A stretch of DNA of 64,000 nucleotides from Puccinia triticina (Eukaryota > Basidiomycota > Pucciniomycetes > Pucciniales > Pucciniaceae): NCBI RefSeq assembly GCF_026914185.1, contig NC_070561.1, positions 6,572,001-6,636,000 on the forward strand, in the 5' to 3' direction. The position numbers were made by a program, and so were the translations under genes. The notes beneath the pieces are model-generated. The model had not been told where the DNA came from. It saw only the letters and a list, made by a program, of their open reading frames with translations, and made no database searches. Numbering within the stretch: position 1 is the first letter of the stretch; each line of letters opens with the position of its first letter. Shown here piece after piece: positions 23,941-35,097 of this stretch.

Positions 23941-24026
23941 GCTGAGTGCGGGGTCGAACTATTGTGTAGTCTAATTTACAGTTTGACGCGGACTATACAT
24001 TAGTCCAATGTAGGTCGTCACGGGTG
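23941..24026 (-). repeat. KDZ right terminal inverted repeat
   Basis: Perfect inverted copy of 12681-12766, immediately followed by the 8-bp duplication GTAAAAAT. Confidence 0.95.
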
Positions 24027-24262
24027 GTAAAAATTGGTCAAGGATTCCAATTCTGGAATCAAAAAAAGGGTGGAAATGGGTAGAAGTCAGTGATTGAGCT
24101 CACCTGCTTGTGATATAGGGGTCCTGCATATACCAATGATGTAGGCATAGATATCCAAATGTCCAACCATGATACTTCTTTGCATACAAGGTTGGAAAAT
24201 CCCACTGGAATTTCCAGCAGAAATTCCTTTCAAAAGAACCAAGCTTTTTCGGAATGGCTGTA

Positions 24263-27200
24263 AGAAGAAAGGCAAGAATAGGCAAGAATTTTGCTCAGGG
24301 GGAAAGCACAACCCCAAAGCTGACCATTCCGAATGCGAGTGCTGGCAGCTTAACAAGTCATCCTCCTCAAAGAACGCGAACGCAGCTCAAGCGAACAACT
24401 CAGATAGTGGCGACTCCAAGTCTACTGGTAATGGACTTGGCTGCACCATCAAAGCTTTTGCGGCCATCAAGACTCCAAACATGTGTTATCTTGACAGCGG
24501 CGCTTCACACCATATGTTCACCGAAAAAGCGCTGTTCAAGGACTATTGTCCAAAATCAAGTCACGTCAAGCTGGCTGACGGACACACACTTGAAGTCAAA
24601 GGCAGCGGTTTTGTCAACGTTATCACTGAGAACAACTGCATCATCCCGTTAAAATCACTTCATGTTCCTGGTCTGAGCGCCACTCTAGTCAGTCTTGGCC
24701 GACTTCTCAAGCGTGTCTGCGAGCTGAAAAGGACTAGCTCCTCGTCATTTGTCATAATTCAAGAAGGAGAAGTAATCTTCAAGACTTTGATTGTTGGCGG
24801 CACATGTATGGTTCAATTGAATACAACCACCAAAGGTCAGTCATCTCTAGCAACCACTCTCTTGTCAACAATTACTGGTGTCAATCTACTTCACAGACGC
24901 GCTGGCCACTGCAGCAAGAAGGCACTAAGACAAATGTTTGGAATAAAATCACCAAATGTTAAATGTGATTCTTGTTCAATGTCTAAATCTCATCGCCTTG
25001 TATTCCCGTCTCAACTGCCGCAAGCCTCTCATCCTCTTGAATCAGTCCACATGGATCTCAGTGGAAAAATCACTCCGGCATCATGTGGAGGCGGCAGCTA
25101 CTACTTTAAGCTTACCAATTGGTTTACTCGTTATTGTCATGTTTTCATTCTCTCATCAAAATCTCAAACGTTCTCCAAATTTGTGGAATATTATAACAAT
25201 GTCACAACATTTCACGGGCGACCAATCAAATCTGTTGTCTTTGATGGTGGAGGAGAGTTTAACTCTAACGAGTTCACTGAGTTCCTCAAGTCTAAAGGAG
25301 TCACAATTCACGTTACAGCGCCATACACCCCTCAACAGAACGCGGTGGCCGAACGTGGTAATAGAACAACCAGTGAGAAGGCTCGGGCAATGCTCAAGCA
25401 AGCAAATCTCCCTTCAGTTTACTGGGGGGAAGCTGTCTGTACAGCAGTATTCCTCAAAAACATTACGCCGGTCCGCAAGCTCAAGTGGAAGACACCCTAC
25501 GAACTGTGGTTTGACTCAAGCTTTGACAAGTCTTGTCTTCGCCCATTTGGCTGCAAGGCATATGTAAATATTCCCAAAAAGCTTTGAGACAGCAAGTTTG
25601 GAGAGACGGCAAAAAGAGGACTGATGGTCGGATATCAGGTGGGAATGCATAACTGGCGCATTCTACTTCCGGGAGGGAAGGTTGAGCGCTGCCATGATGT
25701 CTCTTTTGATGAAGCAGACTTCCCAGGAGTCTCCTTTTTCTCCCCAGCTGACCTGTCTGGACTCGTTGACCCTCAGGACCCGGTGGAGTTTGAAGAACTT
25801 GAAGACTCTCCGCTACTTCACAGTACTGAAGGAACACCAGAAGTTAACTGCTCAGGCTCGAATTTCGGGGAAGACAATCATCAAGATCACTCTGAGGAGC
25901 GAGAAGACCGGCCTCCTGGGGCTGAGACATCAAATCCTGCCCCTAAAGCTGACCCACCCAGGCCCAAACCCGGCTGGGACATTGTCCTTGCACCGGGGAA
26001 AGCACCAAGAGACATATCATCTGCTATTGACGCGTCCAACATTCTCAAGCATAAAAGAAGGGCCAATGTCTGCATCCTGGACAGGTTTGACGGGTTCATG
26101 CTGGATCACCTCAATCCTGAATTTGACATCCATGCCGTAGCCTACGTTTTGGTAGGAGTTCCTCAAACATACAACCAAGCCATGGCCTCAGGTGAATCTA
26201 AAGAATGGCTGGCCGCGGTTGACAACAAACTCTTGGCAATTGTCAGGGCGGGTCTCTGATGTGACACCGCCGTGAATGTAAACCTAGAAATATCTAAGGT
26301 GCAAGCTGTTCTCAGCTGTCACAGCTCCCAAACTGCCGCCAAGAAAACGCCAACCGCCAAGAAAGTACCATCTGTCGCCGAGAAATTGCCAATTGCCGCC
26401 AAGAAAGCACCAAACCCCGCCAAGAAAGCGCCAAAACCCGCCAAGAGAGCACCCACTGCCGCCAAGAAACCACCGACCAATGAGTTGCCGTCAGCTCTGA
26501 CCGATCAAGCCGCAACAGCACGTTCTCAGCCTGGAAACGAGCCCCTTTGGTGAAAACCTCCCAGCTTGCCTGGAGATCAACAAGGAGAAAGTAGGGTCTT
26601 TATAGAATTACATACTTGTATATTCTGCTTGTTTTTTTTTTTTTTTTTTTTTTTTTTTCATTCCCCCCTCAAAAAGATGTCTTGCAAGGTATTCATAAGT
26701 CTTGCAAAATTCTCTCCACGTGCCAAAATTCACCATATTTGCAAGCTATTCTTATGTCTTGCAAGAACAAGTCTTGCAAAATTACTCATTTTACTTACAA
26801 ATAGGTTTTTTGCATGCCATATCTTTTGCATGACATAAAGCGTGCAAAATATGGTGTGCAAAACTGCTATTTTGATCCCCAGAAACCAAATTTGCATGAG
26901 TTAATTTGCAAGACATATCCTTGCATGATAAATTTTTTGCCCAATGCCATGCAAAATTCCAAAAGACCCGGAGGTCATTGGAATTTTGCGGGCCCTCTTG
27001 ATTTGCAAGACATATGTCCTGCAAAAAATGACTTGCAAAAATCTGCCACCCCCTTACTCAAGGGCTCCGGCCCCCTCTTACATGGTTGCGGGCCGCCCGC
27101 GCTTGTGGCGGCCCGAGGGTTGTCGTAGCCTGCGCTGTCTGGACTAGTAGGCGGCTGACAGCAATGGCAGATCCAGGCGTGTGGGAAGTCGTCAGAATTC

Positions 27201-28609
27201 CTAAAGATCACCAGCTCCTAGGGACGATCTGGGTCTTTAGGAAGAAAGTTGACAAAGACGGTGCGGTCTGCAAGTTTAAGGCTCGGTTGTGTGCGCAAGG
27301 TTCCCTTCAAGCGGTGGAGGACATTTTTCACACCTATGCTCCAACTGGCAGGTTCGCAGCGCTTAGAACGGTCGTGACGGTCGGTCTATCCCGTGGGTAC
27401 AAAATCCATCAGATGGATGCCAAGAACGCCTTCTTAAATGGCGAACTTGAGGAGGAAGTGTATCTGCGCGCTCCGGCAGGTCTATCGATTCCGGCTGGGC
27501 ACTGTCTTCGGCTGAAGAAGGCAATCTATGGCCTCCGCCTCTGGTACTCAGCGCTGGCATATTTTTTCAAATCTATCGACTTCTGTCCGTCTGCTGCCGA
27601 CCCCTGCATCTTCATCAGCAAATCGCCGTCGTGGGTGTGCTTCGTGCACGCCTATGTCGACGACATGGTAATTGTCAGTCCGGATGTTCAGCGCTTCAAG
27701 GATCTTATCTCAGCTCGGTTCAAAATGGAAGATATTGGCGAGTTAAAGCATCTTCTTGGAGTCAAGGTTGCCCAAGTCGATGGCAAACAGCTGTATCTCT
27801 CACAGGAAGCCTATCTGGCCAAAATTGTAGCCGACCATAACATGATGGATGTCAAACCGGTATTGACTCCAATGACGCCTAACACTCAACTTGTGCGCTC
27901 AACGCGGTTCGAGCGGCAGCAGTTTGAAAGGGTAGGGGCCAACTACCGCAGATCGGTTGGGATGTTAATGTATCTAGCAGTCTGTACTCGGCCAGACATC
28001 GCGTTTGCAATATCTCAGTTATCTCAGCATTTAGAATCACCAGGTATCACTCATTGGAGAGCCATTGTCCACCTGCTTCGGTATCTGTCAGGCACTAAAA
28101 ATCACGACATACTCCTCGATGGGCGCTTGAAAACCAACCAGCTCAAAGTATACTCTGATGCAGACTGGGCGAACGATGTCAAGGATCGTCACTCGTACTC
28201 GGGCTACATCACAACATTCAACAACTCAATAATCTCCTGGCGGTCCCACAAGCAGCCGGTGGTTGCAGGCTCCACAACTGAAGCAGAATACATCTCTCTG
28301 TTCGAAGCTGGTCAGGAAGCTAAGTGGCTTCTGACACTTCTTGATTCTCTCAACGTCAAACTCTCCGGTAAACTTTCACTTCTCGTTGACAACCAATCAG
28401 CTATTGCTCTAGCAAACCATCCCATGTTTCAGCAAAGAACCAAGCATATCCCAATCAAATATCACTGGATTAGGGAATTCATTGCAGAAGGACGGGCCGC
28501 AACTCATTATGTCGGGACAAATGATCAACTGGCCAACTTTCTCACCAAAGCGCTCGCAAAGAAGAAGCACTCTGAATCACTCATCAAGCTCAACATCAAC
28601 AGGTTTTGA
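24263..28609 (+). pseudogene. Copia pol: zinc tail, protease, integrase, RT, RNase H
   Basis: Open from before 24263 to a TGA at 25585, then open again to about 26240, then after the solo LTR to 28609. CSGGKHNP..CECWQL is the gag zinc-binding tail; CYLDSGASHHMF the protease; HRRAGHCSKKAL..CDSC the integrase HHCC finger; VFDGGGEFNSNEF and TPQQNAVAERGNRT the integrase core; YVDDMVIVSPD the RT active site; AGSTTEAEYISLFEAGQEAK the RNase H. It ends LTKALAKKKHSESLIK. One stop and one LTR insertion separate it from an intact frame, so it decayed fairly recently. Confidence 0.9.
26241..27160. mobile_element. Solo LTR in copia pol, TSD GCAAT
   Basis: 920 bp, TGTCAGGGCGGG to GCGGCTGACA, flanked by GCAAT at 26236-26240 and 27161-27165. 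Excision joins copia pol (..DNKLLAI to ADPGVWEV) in frame. It holds GCCAAGAAA-type tandem units (about 26336-26475), a T run of about 26 (26631-26659), and many TTGCAAGACAT / CTTGCAAAA motifs (26685-27045). Confidence 0.88.
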
Positions 28610-28610
28610 G

Positions 28611-28620
28611 CAAGGGAGGG
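28611..28620 (+). other. Polypurine tract of the copia element
   Basis: CAAGGGAGGG directly before the 3' LTR. Confidence 0.75.
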
Positions 28621-28894
28621 TATTGAGATATCTCAGTAAAAGCATACTCATCAAACGGTTGTGTAGTGATACTCAAAGTTGTAACCTAGTTATGAAACCT
28701 AAATGATCATGTTAAATAGTCTCTGTTGTACCGGATCCTATTTTCTTTTCTCAATTCAAGTTTCTCATCTCTTGTCTCAACTTCAAACTCCGCACAACCA
28801 GGTGTGCTCGTCGGTGGTCTCGTCAAGTTTGCTCGTGTGCTGTACTCACACATCGCTGGTCTTTCCAAGACCCTCTGCGCCTTTTTGTTCTTTA
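28621..28894 (+). repeat. 3' LTR of the copia element
   Basis: 274 bp; TATTGAGATATC to TTCTTTA, few differences from the 5' copy apart from its duplication. Followed by target duplication CCAAC. Confidence 0.92.
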
Positions 28895-28899
28895 CCAAC

Positions 28900-30718
28900 T
28901 CCTTTGTGAAAAGAAGCATTTGTTTCAAAGTGAGATTTCCTCAACCTAACTTCCGGGCAGAGTTGACCCCTCGCCCAATTATCGCCTGCCTTTACCAGTC
29001 CTACCTTGGTCACAGGTTGTTCACACTGGACCACGCAGCATACTAAATACTACCCAATCAAGTAATCTTTCAGTCATCCGCAGCCTGACCATTGGTTATA
29101 AATTGATTGCGAGCCAAAATTCTGTCGACGCCAGCATCTCGCTGGTCTGGCGGCCCCTCTTCGCAGTTAGGAAATAGGACACACTCAAATTTCTTGCCTG
29201 CTTATTCATCCCTGACTGTTCCTACCTATTAGCTGAATGGTGTTTCACCACGAACACACTTGGAAGAAAATGCGTAATTTATTTTTATCCACGCAGTAGT
29301 TCTCTATTCCAACGTGAGGCTGTACAGTCAAACCTGTGAAGCCGCATAATTGTATAAGGGCATAACCTCCCAAACCACATACTGATTTGGGTCCACCAAA
29401 ATTTAATTTTTGGCCTGTAGCTAACCCTTGTAACCACATAACCTGCCAAACCACATAGCAAATTCTGTCCACCAAGGGGTATGCGGTTTCAAGGGTTTGA
29501 CTGTATCTTTTAATCAGCTCTTGTTGTCTTTCAACACCTCATAGCGACTATTGCCAAGCGGTGATGGAAGGGCATTTCATGGTAGCGTTGCTTGGGCGTA
29601 CGTCCATTTTTCTTGAAGCAAGATGCTTTTCGAGATATTTTCCCACTTCGTTCCTGAGCTCAAAACATACACTCGGCGCTTAAGCCGATGCTGCTTGCCA
29701 CAGGGCCATTGGTTCTCATCAGGGATGAATCGACCCGTCCTGGGCGCGAAGCGCCCGCCTCCGAACGGAATACCACTTTGTTTGGTAGTGCAGGCGCCTG
29801 TGTCAGAAGTATTCCTTGGTCACCCAGTCAACTCGACTGCTACTTGACGGGTGTTGAACGATGAAACTGTTACTTCCTGTTGCTTCACTATCGATGTCGG
29901 TGATGCAAGGTGATTTGATTAAAGTACACGTGAGGTCAAGCCAAGTGAACAGAATCCGTCCATGATGCTCGCCAAGGATACCGAGATCTCAAACAAAGGT
30001 CATCGCCAACTTACAGAAAGCGGTGATACTGGCCCATAAAGCCCATTCGATGCCTTCGATGAAATCCATCACACGGATCTGGTAATGAGACGACGAGTGC
30101 AAACAGTTCTGCTGCCTGACAGCCGGGAAAGCAGTTTTTTAATCCCGGCCGAAAAGGCCGCTCCGCGAAGCTCATCTTCCCACAAGTAGAAAGCTAATTT
30201 GATGGCTCACACCAGCCAAACCTTTCCCATTTTTTCCATCATCTGCTCTCGCGAGGTCGAAGTATTCTCTTTTTCTAGCAACAGACCCTCTTGTGTGCTA
30301 AATCTTGGCATTGGCACATCATCTATCGATCTTCCACTTTTTTTTCTACTTGACATCCTGTTAGCCGGGAAACCATTTCCTCGCATCGTCTGGTGGGACA
30401 TCCCATAGTAGCATCTCTGTGTGACCCGCTTACAGTCACCATCCATCCCGTCTCCGACTCGGTTCCCCGTTTTTTTGGTTCAGCTTTCAGCATCGTCTGA
30501 TTGTTCCTCCGTTGACAGCAGTATTTGCGCAGTCGTATTGAGTCAGTGTCTGGTTTCGGAGCGGTGCCATTATCGTACTTTTCTTGTCCTTCGCATCGAA
30601 TGTTTCAATCTGGCTGCGAGGGACAAGCACCCTAGTAGCCAATGTATGCTGACATGGGGCCACACTTTTCTGAACAGCTCAAGCGTCTCTTCTTCGAATA
30701 AGCTTCTGAGTCGTCTGC
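28900..30718. other. Upstream region of the APSES gene, no coding gene seen
   Basis: Contains a small Tc1/mariner-like MITE (listed separately). GC-rich palindromic bits such as GGGCGCGAAGCGCCC (about 29746) and GGCCGAAAAGGCC (about 30147) look like relics of other repeats. The last 500 bp, CT-rich, probably hold the promoter and leader of the next gene. Confidence 0.45.
29325..29503. mobile_element. Tc1/mariner-like MITE, TA target
   Basis: 179 bp. Starts CAGTCAAACCTGTGAAGCCG and its other end on the opposite strand starts CAGTCAAACCCTTGAAACCG. TA dinucleotides flank both ends (29323-29324, 29504-29505). CAGT starts and TA duplications are typical of Tc1/mariner/pogo. The interior repeats CCACATA and CCAAACCACATA motifs. 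Confidence 0.78.
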
Positions 30719-32797
30719 ATGGCTGCGGCTCCAACTTCCAGCTTCGTATCTTCCATGTCTCCCCAACCACCTCGCACTGTCCAGGCCTTGGTCAATGAGG
30801 AGGTCAGGGCTCCTCCACCGGTGCGATTATACCCATCACAGCACAGGGTCAGCATGACTCGGTACGCCACCTCCACCGACCCGCGGGGCTACATTCCTGT
30901 GTTCGAGTATCCTTTAAAGTGAGACCCTCTTTCATTTATCTTTGATGGGACGAATTTCATGTCGAGCTGAAATGTTTCTGTTGCCAGCGGCCAGTACATC
31001 ATGATTGACTGTGAGACAGGTATGTTTGAGCGACCTCCCTGGTGGGTTTGTTATAGACGTAGGCTGATGGTAAATGATCTCAGGTATGGTGCACTTCACC
31101 GGGATATGGAAAGCCCTCGGTCATACCAAAGCGGATGTTGTGAAGTTGGTCGAGTCCGACCCCACCATTGCGCCTTATCTACGCAAGGTTAGAGGAGGTT
31201 ATCTAAAAATACAAGGAACATGGTATGCACTTTACCCTTTTGCCTCTCGCGGGACCTGGCACACATGCTAAAATTTTATGCGTCCTCGTTGCCACAGGCT
31301 TCCCTTTGACACTGCTAAAACCTTGGCGCGGAGAGTCGCTTGGCAAATTCGCTACGATCTGGTCCCGCTATTCGGTCCTGAGTTTCCTGATGTGCGTCAT
31401 TCTGGGCTACTTTAGTGTTGTTGTAGGCTTATAGATACTAATCTCTTATTGCGCAATAGACCTGCCTTGGACCTGGAGAGCCTGGATTCGGCCAACTGCT
31501 GTTATCAGCTCCAAAGCCAAGGGGGCGCCGGGGTGCCAAGAAGAATGCAGCAGCCTCTTCAGTTGCCCAAGAGAGAACTGCATCTCCTCAAGATAATCGC
31601 AGTCCAAGCCGGCCAGGTGCATACCCCCCGCAGGAGTCTTTAGGAAATCGGTGCTCTGGTCGACTTGAAACCGCCGGGCCGATGAACGGCTATGGTCCAA
31701 TGTTATCTCAACCCAGGTATTCGCCGTACACTCGAGCACCTGTCCATCGGATCAGCCAGCTTGACCCTTTACCCAATTTGATCCAGCCAAATCAAAGCTG
31801 CCCTCATCCAACGACAGATCCCACGTATTCTAGTCCGGCTCACTATTATCACCAAAGCCCTAGAGCATCGATGATGTCTTCTCATGGTACTGGACCTTAC
31901 GGCCAACAACTCCCCACCGGGTCAACAGTATCGGGAATGGACAGTGTGGCTTCGCTCCCCCCGATGCGTCACTATCAACCGCATCCGGCTGAGAACAATT
32001 TTTTCGAGACTTATCGGGGACCTGACTCCTTCGAAGCCTTGAGCAATAAATGGCTGGCTCCTGAGCTTGCTAGTCCGGCTCATCTCAATCATAGCGGCCC
32101 ACTCAATGGCGAGAGCAGCTGTTTGTCGCCTTCGCAGTACTCCAACAGCAAAAATCCAATGGGCTCCCCTGCGAATCTATGCAGCTATCCCAATCAGATC
32201 GATTCCGCACATTCCAATCACCCCAGAGATTCCCATCAATCTCATCAAGTCCATAATAATCCAGGATACCCCCGTGATTCTATGCAGGAATCCAACTTTC
32301 GGCATGAAGTTCCTGCTGAAGAAGCGGCTCGCCACCCTTTATCCCCACCGCAACAAGCTGCTACGAACGCCAATTACGATAAACCTTACAGCCTAGAGCC
32401 ACCGTCTGGTTCTCACAACGCGAATGAGGTGGTAGGATGTCATGTGCCTCTGGGATCAAACTCGACGGGAAAACATGCTGGTTCACCCGGCTCAAACTCT
32501 TCCCTAGTTCTGAAAAGTCCCACACCCAGCTCGGCCTCTACTTCGACACACATGCAAACCTCGAACAATCACAAGTCAAATCGCTCCCCATCAAATACCC
32601 TGACGAACATGAGTAACAATGGCGGCTTCAACTCCCAGGGCGAAGATTCTATGCAGTTTTCAGTACTCACCTCGCCTGCTCACTTGGAGACCAGTGGAGG
32701 ACAAACGGAGAACTCGCCCCCGCCAGTTCACGGTTTGGATGCCAATTGGAATCCCACTCAAAATGGTGCTCTATCCCCGAACCTGACCACAACCTGA
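30719..32797 (+). CDS. APSES/KilA-N transcription factor
   Basis: Five exons: 30719-30918, 30988-31019, 31084-31222, 31298-31391, 31460-32797, all with GT-AG introns of 64-76 bp, giving exactly 600 residues. Residues about 60-155 form the APSES DNA-binding domain: FEYPLNGQYIMIDCETGMVH, FTGIWKALGHTKADVVKL, VRGGYLKIQGTWLPFD and LARRVAWQIRYDLVPLFGP. A basic PKPRGRRGAKK follows and may be a nuclear signal. The remaining 400 residues are Ser/Pro/Asn/His-rich and disordered in character. APSES proteins (StuA, Efg1, Sok2, Xbp1) control morphogenesis and stress or quiescence programmes in fungi. The LTGIWKALG-type core seems closest to the Xbp1/Stu1 side, but I do not assign a symbol. No damage seen. 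Confidence 0.92.
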
Positions 32798-34257
32798 TCA
32801 TCTTTAGGTTTGGTAGTGCATGGTGTGCAAATTTGTCCCAATGCCCATATTTCCAGCAAGGGTCAATTTTGCATGATATAAATGTCCGTGCTATCATGTT
32901 TCTATCAAAACCACCAACAAGTTCAACGATAGCCCACCTTTGGTATAGCGTAAAAAACCTGTGGGAAGTTCTTTTTGCGTGTTCTTGATTTGACCTCAAC
33001 CCTGTGCCTCCGTGATTGTGTTTGTCTTGGATTTAATTTTTCTTTTTCAACTTTGAATGTACAACCAAGACACTTTTTGTTATATTTCTTGCAGTGTCTT
33101 ACAAACTGAACCTTTCTTTTGGCATGAGGGCCCAAGCTTTTGCATTGCCTTATTAGCATTTTTCTTGTATCAAGGCTTGATTCTCACTGCCCTTGTTCCA
33201 TTCAAAGCAATAATATCTGGCTGAACTGCACCCAAGTTAACACCATTTGCGCTACTCAATAGCAAGGCTCAGAAAAAAACTGAGGCTACTGAGTAGCTGA
33301 AATCCAGCTTCACACAACCTCACTCAGATGCACGCTACCTCACCCCTGCAGGAGGGCTAGAAGACCTCTACACATTGTCTTTCCCGTTAATCTTGGACCT
33401 GACACTCTTTTTGTATGGATTTATGCAAGAGGATTTAAAAACTTGAAATTGTGTTTCTGCCTTGGATGTCTCACGGCCTTCATGTTCTCTGTCAGGTCGG
33501 AAAGCTGCCGGGTTCTTGGTTGGCCCCTCTGTTGGAGCAGAGGGCAATGAGTCGGAAAGCTGAGGGATGGGTCCCAGGGTCTACAAACTGCCCATGTTCT
33601 GAATATGAGCTTGGATTTTCACTGGCTCTACTCCAACATCATCTACTGGGGAATGGTGGCTCCAAGGGTAATTCCCGGCGTTGGCCTTGTCTGACAGATG
33701 TCAGGATAAAACCCCGGAGAAAAAACAACTGTATTTCTTATGTCAATACCAAGTTGAGGCAAAAGAGGTGCAAGCTTTTCAGTAAAGACAATAACAGTCG
33801 ACTGCAAGACTTTGTGTAAATACATATTTATGCATTTACATAAGGCTACTTTCATAACTGTATTAGTCGGCAAAGTGCTCCTCCCGACTGTAATGAGCAG
33901 TCCCGGCTTTGTGTGTACATACCGGCTTCAAACCCCCGTAGTACAGCCCGCCGGGGTTTTGACGACTCTTGCCAACCGGTGCATACACTCAACAATTGTA
34001 CAAGTCCACTGCTGTCTCTATCCTGGCAAGAAATCAAACCGACTACCCTCACATCAACCAAACGGATCAAACGGACTCTCTTCCATCACTTGGGACAATT
34101 CAATGTGGCCATTGCTGGTAAACAGAACTTAACACATGTTGAGTTTCTGCAAATTTTCAGTATTGAGTTGATTTTTAACAAACTAATTTCTGTGTGGTTT
34201 CCATCCGTGTTATTTGATTTTGAATCCAGCTTACAATTTTCTCATCTCGCAATCATG
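32798..34257. other. Downstream of APSES gene, no gene seen
   Basis: About 1.46 kb with short unsupported frames. A short palindromic stretch around GGCTACTGAGTAGC lies near 33284. Nothing recognisable until the KDZ relic. Confidence 0.4.
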
Positions 34258-35097
34258 GTCAGTTGGCGGCACACCGGCTTTGGCATTGCTCAAGGACCTG
34301 GTACCCAAAATCAATGGTCAGCCTCTCTAGGTACTCTTGCGAGCTCGATCTGTATGGTAGAGCGCATCTCTAATAGAAGAAACCAAGCCCTGCCACCCCC
34401 GCCAACAAGCATAGAAGCTCCTGCTCCCCAAGACGAATGTGCTGATGACAGTCTCAATATCTACAAAGCTGGGGAACAAGAAAACCATGCCGACCAAACC
34501 ATGCCCCCCGCTCAACCTTCTAGTTATGTTTCTGACTATGCTCGGCGTCGCAATCAGTTAGTGACAGCATGGAAGCAGCTCAAGAACTCCATGACCGCGG
34601 CGTATTTCACATGTCAACATCACACCCAAAACTGGATCACCTCTCAAACGTACCTCCTCCCCCTAACCAAATGTACATGCGCCCCACAACTGGTAACTAC
34701 CGGAGAGCTTGATTTGATCCACATGCATGGTCAGTTATTATAAGGAAATAAGATTCAATCCCTGGTAGCTATACATATGACAGTTTGTCAACAAAATTTA
34801 ACTCATACTCAGACCAATTGCCAGGTCAAAGCTTTACCTTTTGCAAATGCATCCCAGACCCGACACGCCTGCTTCACTACGGTTACATTGCAGCCTCACC
34901 TACAACACCCCATACAGCTTTTGCAATCCCAACGCTCCAGCTCTATCAAAGCCTCTGGTACAAATCTAGTCTGCCCTACACTTTGTTCATTGTTGGATTA
35001 TTGTTCCATCAAGACAAGCGCTCTCAGCAGAAATTGAAAGCTTGTGGATGCCGGGGGACCTCTCGCCAACTACGACTCCCTTTTTCACAAGGGTCAG
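34258..35097 (+). pseudogene. KDZ transposase N-terminal relic
   Basis: Diverged paralogue of the first two exons of the intact KDZ transposase. RRRNQLVTAWKQLKNSMTAA, YFTCQHHTQNWITSQTYLLP and KCTCAPQ match exon 1; after an intron, FTFCKCIPDPTRLLHYGYIA and LQLYQSLWYKSSLPYTLF match exon 2. The homology stops abruptly at RLPFSQGSGF (35097), where a repeat-rich insertion begins. No catalytic region remains here; a separate fragment with the middle catalytic Asp lies at 47470-47928. Confidence 0.82.

Larger units (their letters stand above)
12681..24026. mobile_element. KDZ DNA transposon, 11.3 kb, intact termini
   Basis: The first and last 86 bp (12681-12766, 23941-24026) are perfect inverted copies beginning CACCCGTGACGACC. 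An exact 8-bp duplication GTAAAAAT flanks the unit (12673-12680, 24027-24034). Contents: an HMG-box-like gene on the plus strand, a captured TMA22-like pseudogene and a multi-exon KDZ transposase on the minus strand. The identical TIRs contrast with the diverged repeats of the element it landed in, so this is the youngest layer of the nest. KDZ elements are a known eukaryotic DNA-transposon class expanded in basidiomycetes. Confidence 0.92.
12435..24262. mobile_element. Diverged inverted-repeat element (MITE-like) carrying the KDZ transposon
   Basis: Left end TACAGCCATTCCAAAAAAGC, then a GGAATTTCCAGCGGAAATTC segment; the right end on the opposite strand reads TACAGCCATTCCGAAAAAGC followed by GGAATTTCTGCTGGAAATTC. 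Similarity continues for about 110 bp with many differences and gaps. Without the KDZ insertion the element is about 470 bp (12435-12680 plus 24035-24262). I could not fix its own target duplication, so the edges are uncertain by several bases. It sits inside copia gag. Confidence 0.6.
11402..28894 (+). mobile_element. Ty1/copia retrotransposon with nested insertions
   Basis: LTRs at 11402-11742 and 28621-28894, flanked by an exact 5-bp duplication CCAAC (11397-11401 and 28895-28899). A half-tRNA primer site follows the 5' LTR and a purine tract precedes the 3' LTR. The pol order is zinc-binding tail, protease, integrase, RT, RNase H, which is the copia order. It is interrupted in gag by a MITE-like element that holds a KDZ transposon, and in pol by a solo LTR. 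Without insertions it would be about 4.7 kb. Gag has frameshifts and pol at least one stop, so it is probably dead. Confidence 0.93.

Noticed and set aside
12681..24026. TET/JBP dioxygenase as KDZ cargo
   Set aside because: Looked for because of the known KDZ association; no HxD dioxygenase motif or related frame is visible.
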